From positions 3,534,001 through 3,598,000 of the forward strand of contig NZ_CP023688.1 of NCBI RefSeq assembly GCF_008704655.1: a stretch of DNA of 64,000 nt, in the 5' to 3' direction. Within the stretch, counting starts at the first letter, position 1. Each line of letters starts with the position of its first letter. The position numbers and the translations under genes were made by a program. The DNA comes from Streptomyces rimosus (GTDB lineage Bacteria; Actinomycetota; Actinomycetes; Streptomycetales; Streptomycetaceae). The notes beneath the pieces are model-generated. The model was not told the DNA's origin. It was given only the letters and a program-made list of their open reading frames with translations, and made no database searches. Positions 26,346-33,968 of the stretch are shown here, in pieces.

Positions 26346-26384
26346 CCGGCAGGGGCGTACGGGCCTGTCGTACGCCCCTGCCGG
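26346..26384 (+). terminator. first terminator after accA2
   Basis: A perfect 16-bp inverted repeat (26346-26361 with 26369-26384) and a 7-nt loop, starting four bases after the accA2 stop. Confidence 0.8.
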
Positions 26385-26389
26385 CCGTC

Positions 26390-26440
26390 GGCGCGGGGTC
26401 CGTGGCGCATGAGTGCCACGGGCCCCGCGCCGCTTTTTTT
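26390..26440 (+). terminator. second, U-tract terminator after accA2
   Basis: A 17-bp stem with one G-T pair (26390-26406 with 26415-26431) is followed by GC and seven T residues (26434-26440). It has the textbook intrinsic-terminator form that is uncommon in such GC-rich DNA. Confidence 0.85.
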
Positions 26441-26506
26441 GCGGTGATGACGCCCGCCCCGCCCTTGCGGACAGAACTCGTCCGCATCGCTTCCTACGGT
26501 CCTGCC

Positions 26507-27355
26507 ATGACGACATCGCAGAACGTCCTTGTCACCGGCGCCACCGGAACCGTCGGCCGCCAGGTCGTCGCCGAACTGCTCGCCCGCGGCCACGCGGTCC
26601 GCGCCCTCACCCGCGATCCCGCCAAGGCGGACTTCCCGGACGGCGTCGAGGCCGTACGGGGCGACCTGACCGACCCCGACAGCCTCGCCCCCGCGCTGGA
26701 AGGCGTCACCGGCCTCCACCTGATCACCTTCGGCGGGGCCTGCTTCGCCCCGCTGGAGACCGGCCCGCGCATCCTGGAGCTGGCCCGCGCGGCGGGTGTA
26801 CGCCGCGTCACCGTGCTGCACGGTGGTGGCCCCTCACCGCTGGAGGACGCGGTCCGGGCCGACGACGGGGTGGACTGGACCGTCCTGATGCCGGTCGAGT
26901 TCATGTCCAACGCCCTGGAGTGGGCGCCGGGCATCGTGGACGCGGACGAGGTCCGCGAGCCGTTCGCCGGCCGGCTGAGCGCCATGGTCCACGAGGGCGA
27001 CATCGGCGCCGTCGCCGCGGTCGCCCTCACCGAGGAGGGGCACGCGGGCCGGGAGTACGTGATCACCGGGCCGGAGCCGCTGACCGTCGGCGACAAGGTG
27101 GCCGCCCTCGCCGCCGCCCGCGGCCGGGAGATATCCCTGGTCGAGCTCACCCAGGAGCAGGCGATCACGCGATGGCGGGCCGCGGGGCACTCGGAGGACG
27201 TGATCGGCTTCCTGCTGGAGGTGTACGGGAACACGCCGGAGGTGGGACGTACGGTCGTCGACACCGTCGAGAAGGTCACCGGCCGTCCCGCCCGTACGTT
27301 CGCCGAGTGGGCCGCCGAGCACGCGGCCGCCTTCGGCGCGACGGGCGCCGCGTAA
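26507..27355 (+). CDS. NmrA-like NAD(P)-binding protein
   Basis: This 282-residue protein has a Rossmann fold of the atypical SDR/NmrA type: the nucleotide motif is VTGATGTVGRQVVAELLARGHAVRALTRDP (G-x-x-G-x-x-G) and GDLTDPDSL follows. The catalytic Tyr-x-x-x-Lys of classical SDRs is absent. The C-terminal part (DVIGFLLEVYGNTPEVGRTVVDTVEKVTGRPARTFAEWA) resembles NAD(P)H-binding stress or redox-sensing proteins. ATG 26507 follows a TACGGT box by six bases, suggesting leaderless transcription. The substrate is unknown. Confidence 0.82.
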   Translation: MTTSQNVLVTGATGTVGRQVVAELLARGHAVRALTRDPAKADFPDGVEAVRGDLTDPDSLAPALEGVTGLHLITFGGACFAPLETGPRILELARAAGVRRVTVLHGGGPSPLEDAVRADDGVDWTVLMPVEFMSNALEWAPGIVDADEVREPFAGRLSAMVHEGDIGAVAAVALTEEGHAGREYVITGPEPLTVGDKVAALAAARGREISLVELTQEQAITRWRAAGHSEDVIGFLLEVYGNTPEVGRTVVDTVEKVTGRPARTFAEWAAEHAAAFGATGAA

Positions 27356-27365
27356 CGCCGGTTCG

Positions 27366-27391
27366 GACCGGCGGGGCACGCCCCGCCGGTC
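27366..27391. terminator. bidirectional terminator
   Basis: GACCGGCGGGGC at 27366-27377 pairs perfectly with 27380-27391, with two bases between, in the 42-bp gap of the convergent NmrA-like and esterase genes. Confidence 0.75.
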
Positions 27392-27397
27392 ACCGGC

Positions 27398-28579
27398 TCA
27401 CGAAGTGCCCACCACGTCCTGCGGGAACGTCAGCTGCCGGCCCATCCACTGGAGCGCGGCGGGCAGTTCGCGCCGCCAGGTGGCGAAGTTGTGGCTGCCC
27501 TGGTCGAGGATGATCGACTCGGCCTTCATCGGCGGCTTGACCGCGTTCAGGAACTCCTTCGCCGCGGGGTAGTTCTTCTCGCCCTCCCGGCTGGTGCCGA
27601 TCAGCACCGACACTTGCGGCGCGGGCAGGTGCGCGAGCCGCCACATCAGGTCGTGCTCCCGCTTGCGCTTGGCGCGGTCCTTGTCGTCCCCGAAGAGGTT
27701 GCCGGTGGTGGGGTCGCTGGTGACCTTGTAGTCGGGCGAAAGGGCCGCCGCCGAGGTGTACGTGCCGGGGTGCCGCATGGTCAGCTGGAGGGCGCAGCTG
27801 CCGCCGGACGAGTAGCCGAGCACGCCCCAGCCGCCCGGGTCGTGCCCGACCCGGTAGTGCTCCTTGAGCGCGGTGGGAAGATCGCTCGCGAAGAACGTTT
27901 CCGCTTGCGGGCCGCCCGGCACGTCCACGCACTGGGTGTCGCGCGGCGGCGCGATGGTGGGCCGCAGCATGACGATCACGGTGGGCTGCATCTTGCCCTT
28001 GGCGATCAGGTCGCCGGCGGTCTGCGTCACCCGCAGGTGCTGGGCCAGCAGGTAGTGGCCGCCCGGGTAGCCGCTGATCGCGACGACGACGGGGAAGCGC
28101 TGGCGCTCGTACTGCTTCTGGAAGTACTGCGGCGGCAGGTAGACGTACGCCGGGTCCACGGCCTTCGTGCGCTTGCCCACGATCCGTACGGACTCCACCC
28201 GGCCGACCTTGTCGGGCGCTCCCTTGGGAAGGCCGTGCACCTTGTCCAGGCCCTCGGCCCCGGCGGGCTGCACGAGGCCCTTCGACGGGTCGCCGGCCGG
28301 GCCCGCTTCCCCGTCGCCCCACTTGGCGACCGCGCCCGGGGCGTCGTCGTACAGGCCGAGGAGTTCGTGCCAGGAACCGTAGAACTGGAAGTTGGCGTTC
28401 ACGACGAGGCCGAGCGCGGCGACGATGGACAGCTGCGTGGCCAGGATGGACCCGATCCGGCCCAGCCAGGCCAGGGGACCGTTCCTGGCGAAGCGCGGCC
28501 ACTGCCAGAGCGTGAGTCCCACGCACACCACGGCGACCGCGATCATGGTGTACAACAGCGATCGGCTGGTCAGTTCCAT
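27398..28579 (-). CDS. membrane-anchored esterase (antigen 85 / esterase D fold)
   Basis: This 393-residue alpha/beta hydrolase has two N-terminal membrane helices (about 6-25 and 37-60), so the catalytic domain is probably outside the cell. The nucleophile elbow is GYSSGG (about residue 258), and the late DQGSHNFATW provides the likely catalytic His. It matches the PF00756 group that includes mycolyltransferases and bacterial esterases. ATG 28579 has GGGGA upstream and places the helices at the N-terminus. A 294-bp divergent region separates it from the TetR gene. Mycolyl transfer is unlikely in a streptomycete; an esterase role is inferred. Confidence 0.8.
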   Translation of the reverse strand: MELTSRSLLYTMIAVAVVCVGLTLWQWPRFARNGPLAWLGRIGSILATQLSIVAALGLVVNANFQFYGSWHELLGLYDDAPGAVAKWGDGEAGPAGDPSKGLVQPAGAEGLDKVHGLPKGAPDKVGRVESVRIVGKRTKAVDPAYVYLPPQYFQKQYERQRFPVVVAISGYPGGHYLLAQHLRVTQTAGDLIAKGKMQPTVIVMLRPTIAPPRDTQCVDVPGGPQAETFFASDLPTALKEHYRVGHDPGGWGVLGYSSGGSCALQLTMRHPGTYTSAAALSPDYKVTSDPTTGNLFGDDKDRAKRKREHDLMWRLAHLPAPQVSVLIGTSREGEKNYPAAKEFLNAVKPPMKAESIILDQGSHNFATWRRELPAALQWMGRQLTFPQDVVGTS

Positions 28580-28873
28580 TGCTTCCCCAGGTGTTCCCGC
28601 ACGCGTTCCGACGGTCTCCGCAGAGCCCATTGCGCCAGGTTTGATGCCTGTCCGGGGCGCGTCGTTGCCACCGTGCGCACTTGTTCCCCAAGGCGCCCAC
28701 GCCCCCTTCCCTCCCCGTCACCTGCGGGCCGTCTCCCGTCCACCCCGCGCGCGGTGCCCGGCCGGGCGCCGGGGCGCGGCACCGGTCCGAAGGCCCCCGC
28801 CGTGGGGGCAGTGGCATCCTGGGGACACCGGTCCGGTGGAGGGCCGCGCTCAGGGAGGACGGCGAGGACGGCG

Positions 28874-29467
28874 ATGGTGACCGAGACGGCAGGGCAGGAA
28901 TCCGTACGACCCATGCGTGCCGACGCGCGCCGCAACTACGAGCGGCTGCTGGCGGTGGCCCGTACGGCCTTCACGGACCATGGGACGGACACCTCGCTGG
29001 AGGACATCGCACGGCGCGCGGGCGTGGGGATCGGCACCCTCTACCGGCACTTCCCCAACCGGACGGCCCTGATGGGCGCGGTGTTCCAGGGCGAGGTGGA
29101 CGCGCTGCTGGCGCACGCCAGGGAGCTGAGCGACGCGCCCCACCCGTGTGCGGCGCTCGTCGAGTGGCTGCGCGCGATCATCGCGCACGCCAGCACCTAC
29201 CGCGGGCTGTCGCGGGCGCTGATGGCCGCGCCGGGCGACGCCACCTCCGGGCTGTCGCGGTGCAGCGTCCCGATGCGCGAGGCGGGCGGCGAACTGCTCA
29301 GCCGCGCGCAGGAGGCGGGCGCCGTACGGACCGATGTGAACATCAGTGATCTGATGCAGCTCACCAACGGCATCGCGCTGGCCGTGGAGGAGTCACCGGA
29401 CGACCCGGATCTGGCCGACCGGCTGCTCACGCTGACGCTGACGGGGCTGCGGCCCGAGAAGGGGTGA
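28874..29467 (+). CDS. TetR-family regulator
   Basis: This 197-residue protein has a TetR helix-turn-helix at about 14-60 (RNYERLLAVARTAFTDHGTDTSLEDIARRAGVGIGTLYRHFPNR) and a short C-terminal ligand domain of the SACE_7040-like group common in actinomycetes. ATG 28874 has purine-rich GGAGGACGGCGAGG upstream; ATG 28913 is an alternative. It faces away from the esterase gene and may repress it. No operator was identified. Confidence 0.83.
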   Translation: MVTETAGQESVRPMRADARRNYERLLAVARTAFTDHGTDTSLEDIARRAGVGIGTLYRHFPNRTALMGAVFQGEVDALLAHARELSDAPHPCAALVEWLRAIIAHASTYRGLSRALMAAPGDATSGLSRCSVPMREAGGELLSRAQEAGAVRTDVNISDLMQLTNGIALAVEESPDDPDLADRLLTLTLTGLRPEKG

Positions 29468-29543
29468 GCGGGCCGGATGGTGTCGTCCGGCCGCCCGTCG
29501 TCGGGCGGTGCCGGCACGGCCGTACGCACGTGCCGGCACCTCT

Positions 29544-30524
29544 TCAGCGGCGGCGGGGCGCCAGATCGGCGACCCGGCCGCCCGGCGGCTCGGCCAGCGG
29601 CGCGGCCGTCCGCAGCTGCGGCCCGGAACCACCGCCGCCCGGAGCCAGATTGCGCCGCTGGCCGGGCAGCGGTACGTCCCGGCGTGGACCGCGGCGGTCC
29701 GCCGCCATCACCTCCGATGCCGGCTGGCCGGCTCCCGCGCCGGGACCGCCCGCCACCGAGATCTGCACGCCCTGGTCGGCCAGCGCCTGCAGTTCGGTCG
29801 CGGCCCGGTCGTCGTGCCCCGGGGGCTCGTCGGTCACCAGCCGGGTGATCACGTCCGTGGGCACCGTCTGGAACATGGTGTCCGTACCGAGCTTGGTGTG
29901 GTCGGCGAGGACCACGACCTCCGCCGCGGCCTGCACCAGCGCCCGGTCCACGCTCGCGGAGAGCATGTTGGACGTGGACAGGCCGCGCTCGGCGGTCAGG
30001 CCGCTGCCCGAGAGGAAGGCGCGGGAGACCCGCAGCCCCTGGAGCGACTGTTCGGCCCCGCTGCCGACCAGCGCGTAGTTCGAGCCGCGCAGGGTGCCGC
30101 CGGTCATCACGACCTCGACCCGGTTGGCGTGCGCCAACGCCTGGGCGACCAGGAGGGAATTGGTGACCACGGTCAGACCGGGCACCCGCGCGAGCCGGCG
30201 GGCCAGCTCCTGCGTGGTGGTACCGGCGCCGACCACGATGGCCTCGCCTTCTTCGACGAAGCCGGCGGCGAGATCGGCGATGGCCGTCTTCTCCGCGGTC
30301 GCTAGATGGGATTTCTGTGGGAAGCCGGACTCCCGGGCGAATCCGCCCGGCAAGACCGCACCGCCGTGCCGGCGGTCGAGCAGTCCTTCTGCCTCCAGCG
30401 CCCGCACGTCCCGCCGTACGGTTACTTCGGAGGTCTGGACGACGCGGGCGAGCTCACGGAGCGACACCGCTCCGTTCGCCCGCACCATTTCGAGGATCAG
30501 TTGGCGACGTTCTGCAGCGAACAC
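29544..30524 (-). CDS. DeoR-family transcriptional regulator
   Basis: This 326-residue regulator has an N-terminal DeoR helix-turn-helix (ILEMVRANGAVSLRELARVVQTSEVTVRRDVRALEAEGLLDRRHGG) and the DeoR C-terminal sensor domain (about 75-235), which in relatives binds phosphorylated sugars. Conserved motifs VVGAGTTTQELARRL and VVVLADHTKLG are visible. It carries an extra roughly 75-residue Gly/Pro/Arg-rich tail not usual in the family. GTG 30524 is the start. Lying close to deoD and lpdA, it is a candidate to read the CTACGCGCGTAG sites, though none lies at its own promoter. Confidence 0.85.
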   Translation of the reverse strand: MFAAERRQLILEMVRANGAVSLRELARVVQTSEVTVRRDVRALEAEGLLDRRHGGAVLPGGFARESGFPQKSHLATAEKTAIADLAAGFVEEGEAIVVGAGTTTQELARRLARVPGLTVVTNSLLVAQALAHANRVEVVMTGGTLRGSNYALVGSGAEQSLQGLRVSRAFLSGSGLTAERGLSTSNMLSASVDRALVQAAAEVVVLADHTKLGTDTMFQTVPTDVITRLVTDEPPGHDDRAATELQALADQGVQISVAGGPGAGAGQPASEVMAADRRGPRRDVPLPGQRRNLAPGGGGSGPQLRTAAPLAEPPGGRVADLAPRRR

Positions 30525-30836
30525 GAAACTGACAGTAACGCCAACGACCGTCTGCTTTCAGCAGGTTGCACCAATTAACGGAAGTTGTTCGTTCCCGACC
30601 CTCGCACGTGGTATATGCCGGTGGCCGGTCACGCAGTGACACAAGAGTGCCACGAACCGGCGCTCCCCGGGGGCTTCCGGCATCGGGAGGTACGGGGAAC
30701 TCGCGCGCGGACGGGCCGCCCGCCGTATGTCCGGGGCCCTCACCGGGCCCGCGGGACCGAACGGACCGCGGCCCGTTCATCCCGTTGGCCGCGACCTGTT
30801 CGGTTCTATTTCGGTTCTCTTCGGGGCCCGTCGGCG
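30525..30836. other. intergenic region with DeoR promoter and lpdA terminator
   Basis: This 312-bp stretch lies between two minus-strand genes. CTGCT-TTC-AGCAG near 30551-30563 is a small inverted repeat in the deoR upstream region and a possible autoregulatory site. An imperfect stem (30744-30754 with 30766-30775, one bulge) probably terminates lpdA transcription. No gene is supported. Confidence 0.45.
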
Positions 30837-32273
30837 CTACTCGCTGGACATCTTGCGCGTGTGCAGCTGCCGCGCGACCTCGGCGATCGAACCGGACAGC
30901 GACGGATAGACGGTGAACGCGCTGGCGATCTGCTCCACCGTCAGGTTGTTGTCGACCGCGATCGATATCGGGTGGATCAGCTCGCTGGCGCGCGGCGAGA
31001 CCACCACACCGCCCACGACGATGCCGGTGCCGGGGCGGCAGAACAGCTTCACGAAGCCGTCGCGGATGCCCTGCATCTTCGCGCGCGGGTTGCGCAGCAG
31101 CGGCAGCTTGACGACCCGGGCGTCGATACGGCCCGCGTCCACGTCCGCCTGGCTGTAGCCGACGGTGGCGATCTCCGGGTCGGTGAAGACGTTCGCGGAG
31201 ACGGCCTTGAGGTTGAGCGGGGTCACCGCGTCGCCGAGGAAGTGGTACATCGCGATCCGGCCCTGCATCGCGGCCACGGAGGCCAGCGCGAGGACGCCGG
31301 TGCAGTCGCCCGCCGCGTAGACGCCGGGGGCCGAGGTGCGCGAGACCTTGTCCGTCCAGATGTGGCCGGACTCCTTCAGGCGTACGCCGGCCTCTTCGAG
31401 CCCGATGCCCGCGGTGTTCGGGATGGAGCCGACCGCCATCAGGCAGTGCGAGCCGGTGATCGTACGGCCGTCCGACAGGGTGACCTCGACACGGTCCCCC
31501 ACACGTTTGGCGGAGGCGGCCCGCGAGCGCGCCATCACGTTCATGCCGCGGCGGCGGAAGACGTCCTCCAGGACGGCGGCGGCGTCCGGGTCCTCGCCCG
31601 GGAGCACCCGGTCGCGGGAGGAGACGAGGGTGACGCGGGAGCCGAGCGCCTGGTAGGCGCCGGCGAACTCGGCGCCGGTGACGCCGGAGCCGACCACGAT
31701 CAGCTCTTCCGGCAGTTCGTCGAGGTCGTAGACCTGCGTCCAGTTCAGGATGCGCTCGCCGTCCGGCTGCGCGTCCGGGATCTCGCGCGGGTGGGCGCCG
31801 GTCGCGATCAGCACGGCGTCCGCGGTGAGCGTCTCCTCCGTGCCGTCCGCCGAGGTGACGGTGACCGTGCGCGAGCCGTCCGGGGACTGGCCCGGCTCCA
31901 GCCGGCCGCGGCCGCGCAGCACGCGGCCACCCGCCCGGGTGACGGAGGCGGTGATGTCATGCGACTGGGCGAGCGCCAGGCGCTTCACGCGCCGGTTGAC
32001 CTTGCCGAGGTCCACGCCGACGACGCGCGCGGGGCGGTCGACCGGCGGGGTGTCGTCCTCGACGATGATGCCCAGCTCGTCGTACGACGAGTCGAAGGTG
32101 GTCATCACCTCGGCCGTCGCGATGAGGGTCTTGGACGGGACGCAGTCGGTCAGCACCGACGCCCCGCCCAGGCCGTCGCAGTCGACGACGGTCACCTCCG
32201 CGCCGAGAGAGGCGCCCACCAGGGCCGCCTCGTATCCGCCGGGTCCGCCACCGATGATCACGATCCGAGTCAC
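30837..32273 (-). CDS. lpdA: LpdA-type NAD(P)H-quinone dehydrogenase (flavoprotein disulfide reductase homologue)
   Basis: This 478-residue FAD protein is of the dihydrolipoamide dehydrogenase family but lacks the paired redox cysteines: the usual C-x4-C is LGGASVLTDCVPSK, with only the second Cys. FAD and NAD motifs (IVIIGGGPGGYEAALVGA, IVVGSGVTGAEFAGAY, GVYAAGDCTG) are intact. This matches M. tuberculosis LpdA (Rv3303c), an NAD(P)H:quinone reductase. The His-Glu pair of lipoamide enzymes is also replaced near the end. GTG 32273 is chosen, with GGAG at good distance; ATG 32282 lies within that ribosome-binding site. It neighbours deoD as in mycobacteria. Confidence 0.9.
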   Translation of the reverse strand: MTRIVIIGGGPGGYEAALVGASLGAEVTVVDCDGLGGASVLTDCVPSKTLIATAEVMTTFDSSYDELGIIVEDDTPPVDRPARVVGVDLGKVNRRVKRLALAQSHDITASVTRAGGRVLRGRGRLEPGQSPDGSRTVTVTSADGTEETLTADAVLIATGAHPREIPDAQPDGERILNWTQVYDLDELPEELIVVGSGVTGAEFAGAYQALGSRVTLVSSRDRVLPGEDPDAAAVLEDVFRRRGMNVMARSRAASAKRVGDRVEVTLSDGRTITGSHCLMAVGSIPNTAGIGLEEAGVRLKESGHIWTDKVSRTSAPGVYAAGDCTGVLALASVAAMQGRIAMYHFLGDAVTPLNLKAVSANVFTDPEIATVGYSQADVDAGRIDARVVKLPLLRNPRAKMQGIRDGFVKLFCRPGTGIVVGGVVVSPRASELIHPISIAVDNNLTVEQIASAFTVYPSLSGSIAEVARQLHTRKMSSE

Positions 32274-32365
32274 GTACTCCATTGTCCCGCACGCCCGCGC
32301 CGGGTTACCCCCCGGGGGCCGCCGTTCGAACCCCGAGTACCACGAGCGCACCCCCTGACCTCCCG

Positions 32366-32371
32366 TACCCT
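32366..32371 (+). promoter_or_regulatory. -10 box, leaderless start of the GGCT-like gene
   Basis: TACCCT lies seven bases before ATG 32379. No ribosome-binding site is present, in keeping with a leaderless mRNA. Confidence 0.45.
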
Positions 32372-32378
32372 CGGAACC

Positions 32379-32816
32379 ATGTCGCTCTACGCCGCGTACG
32401 CCGGCAACCTCGACGCGCGGCTGATGACCCGCCGCGCCCCGCACTCGCCGCTGCGCGGCACGGGCTGGCTCAACGGCTGGCGGCTGACGTTCGGCGGGGA
32501 GCAGATGGGCTGGGAGGGAGCGCTCCCGACGATCGTCGAGGCCCCCCGCTCGCAGGTCTTCGTCGCCCTCTACGACATCGCGTCCATGGACGAGGAGTCC
32601 CTGGACCGCTGGGAGGGCGTGGGCATGGACATCTACCGCCGGATGCGGGTACGGGTGCACACCCTCGACGGCGACGAGGCCGCCTGGCTGTACGTCCTCA
32701 ACGGCTACGAGGGCGGCCTGCCCTCCGCCCGCTACCTCGGCGAGATCGCGGACGCGGCGGAGTCGGCGGGGGCGCCGCACGACTATGTGATGGAGCTGCG
32801 CAAGCGGCCCTGCTGA
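32379..32816 (+). CDS. gamma-glutamylcyclotransferase-like protein
   Basis: This 145-residue protein has the GGCT/AIG2 fold: the N-terminal [18 protein letters not shown] is the glycine-containing Y-G-S-N-like substrate loop (here YAGN), and the beta-strand pattern ending in [21 protein letters not shown] contains the expected Asp/Glu region. Family members cyclise gamma-glutamyl amines or peptides to 5-oxoproline; the substrate here is unknown. It is divergent from lpdA and lies upstream of deoD. Confidence 0.75.
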   Translation: MSLYAAYAGNLDARLMTRRAPHSPLRGTGWLNGWRLTFGGEQMGWEGALPTIVEAPRSQVFVALYDIASMDEESLDRWEGVGMDIYRRMRVRVHTLDGDEAAWLYVLNGYEGGLPSARYLGEIADAAESAGAPHDYVMELRKRPC

Positions 32817-32821
32817 GGCCC

Positions 32822-32839
32822 TTCGTAGAGATCTACGAA
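32822..32839. promoter_or_regulatory. inverted repeat TTCGTAGA-GA-TCTACGAA
   Basis: Two 8-bp arms with a 2-bp spacer lie 46 bp (centre to centre) upstream of the CTACGCGCGTAG palindrome of deoD. The arms contain the same CTACG/CGTAG half-sites in opposite polarity, so this may be an auxiliary site for the same regulator. It also overlaps the end of the upstream gene's 3' region and could act as a weak terminator. Confidence 0.4.
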
Positions 32840-32870
32840 CAGATCCCCCGGATGCCGTCGGCCGGGACAT

Positions 32871-32882
32871 CTACGCGCGTAG
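32871..32882. promoter_or_regulatory. nucleoside-regulon palindrome at deoD
   Basis: The perfect palindrome CTACGCGCGTAG lies 12 bp upstream of the TACCCT -10 box (32895-32900), so it covers the -35 region of the leaderless deoD promoter. Identical sequences are at deoC and add. Confidence 0.7.
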
Positions 32883-32894
32883 GCAATTACCGGC

Positions 32895-32900
32895 TACCCT
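32895..32900 (+). promoter_or_regulatory. -10 box of deoD
   Basis: TACCCT ends seven bases before GTG 32908; the gene has no ribosome-binding site, so translation probably starts on a leaderless mRNA. Confidence 0.5.
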
Positions 32901-32907
32901 CGTCCGC

Positions 32908-33729
32908 GTGAACGCATCTGTTACCCCGGACATCGCGCGCGACCCGCAGGGCGCCGCCGCCGACGCCGCCGCCCGCCTCCGTGAGCTCACCGGCGCCGAG
33001 ACCCACGACGTCGCCCTGGTGATGGGCTCCGGCTGGGCGCCGGCGGCCGAGGCCCTGGGCACCCCCGAGCACGAATTCCCGGTCACCGAGCTGCCCGGCT
33101 TCCCGGCGCCGGCCGTCGCGGGCCACGGCGGCAAGTTCCGCTCGTACAAGATCGGCGAGAAGCGGGCCCTGGTCTTCCTCGGCCGTACGCACTACTACGA
33201 GGGCCGCGGCGTGGCCCCCGTCGTGCACGGCATCCGTACCGCCGCCGCGGCCGGCTGCAAGACCGTGGTGCTCACCAACGGGTGCGGCGGCCTGCGTGAC
33301 GGCATGCGGCCCGGCCAGCCGGTCCTGATCAGCGACCACCTGAACCTGACCGCCACCTCCCCGATCGTCGGCGCCCGCTTCGTGGACCTGACCGACCTGT
33401 ACTCGCCGCGCCTGCGCGAGCTGTGCAAGGAGGTCGACGCGACGCTGGAGGAGGGTGTCTACGCCCAGCTCCCCGGACCGCACTACGAGACCCCGGCCGA
33501 GATCAAGATGCTGCGCACCATGGGCGCGGACCTGGTCGGCATGTCCACCGTCCTGGAGGCGATCGCCGCCCGTGAGGCCGGCGCCGAGGTGCTCGGGCTG
33601 TCCCTGGTGACGAACCTCGCCGCGGGCATGACCGGTGAGCCCCTCAACCACGAAGAGGTGCTCCAGGCCGGCCGCGACTCCGCGACCCGCATGGGCAGCC
33701 TGCTCGCCCAGGTGCTCGACAAGCTCTGA
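32908..33729 (+). CDS. deoD: purine-nucleoside phosphorylase (trimeric, PunA/DeoD)
   Basis: This 273-residue enzyme cleaves (deoxy)guanosine and inosine with phosphate to the base and (deoxy)ribose-1-phosphate. It belongs to the trimeric family: VMGSGW phosphate loop, GRTHYYEG (His of the active site), TNGCGGL, and [19 protein letters not shown] with the base-binding Asn. The length is as expected. The GTG start has no ribosome-binding site and follows a -10 box by seven bases. CTACGCGCGTAG lies over its promoter, and a terminator follows the gene. The neighbouring phosphomutase can isomerise the sugar phosphate. Confidence 0.94.
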   Translation: MNASVTPDIARDPQGAAADAAARLRELTGAETHDVALVMGSGWAPAAEALGTPEHEFPVTELPGFPAPAVAGHGGKFRSYKIGEKRALVFLGRTHYYEGRGVAPVVHGIRTAAAAGCKTVVLTNGCGGLRDGMRPGQPVLISDHLNLTATSPIVGARFVDLTDLYSPRLRELCKEVDATLEEGVYAQLPGPHYETPAEIKMLRTMGADLVGMSTVLEAIAAREAGAEVLGLSLVTNLAAGMTGEPLNHEEVLQAGRDSATRMGSLLAQVLDKL

Positions 33730-33769
33730 GCGCCGCGGCAGCAGCGGTCCGAGCGACACGCAAGCAGAA

Positions 33770-33797
33770 GTACGGGGCGTTCACGGACGCCCCGTAC
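33770..33797 (+). terminator. deoD terminator
   Basis: GTACGGGGCG at 33770-33779 pairs perfectly with 33788-33797 around 8 nt, 40 bp after the deoD stop. Confidence 0.65.
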
Positions 33798-33968
33798 GCC
33801 GTACGGGTGCCCCGCGGCGCCCCGTACGCGCAAGGCCGGGCCATCCCGGCCGCCCGGTGCGGCGCGCGGGGCCGTGCGCCCGCCGGTCGAACCATCGCGC
33901 GGAGTGGGTAAGCGTTAACGCGCCGAGCGCTTCCCCCCGACCACCGCAACCAGAGGCAGGAGCATCAC

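Noticed and set aside
32300..32345. tRNA T-arm-like GTTCGAACCCC
   Set aside because: The flanking sequence gives no acceptor stem, anticodon arm or D-arm, and the place is simply the divergent lpdA/GGCT promoter region.
33770..33797. Hairpin after deoD as a regulator site
   Set aside because: The perfect 10-bp GC stem with an 8-nt loop just after a stop codon is better read as a terminator.
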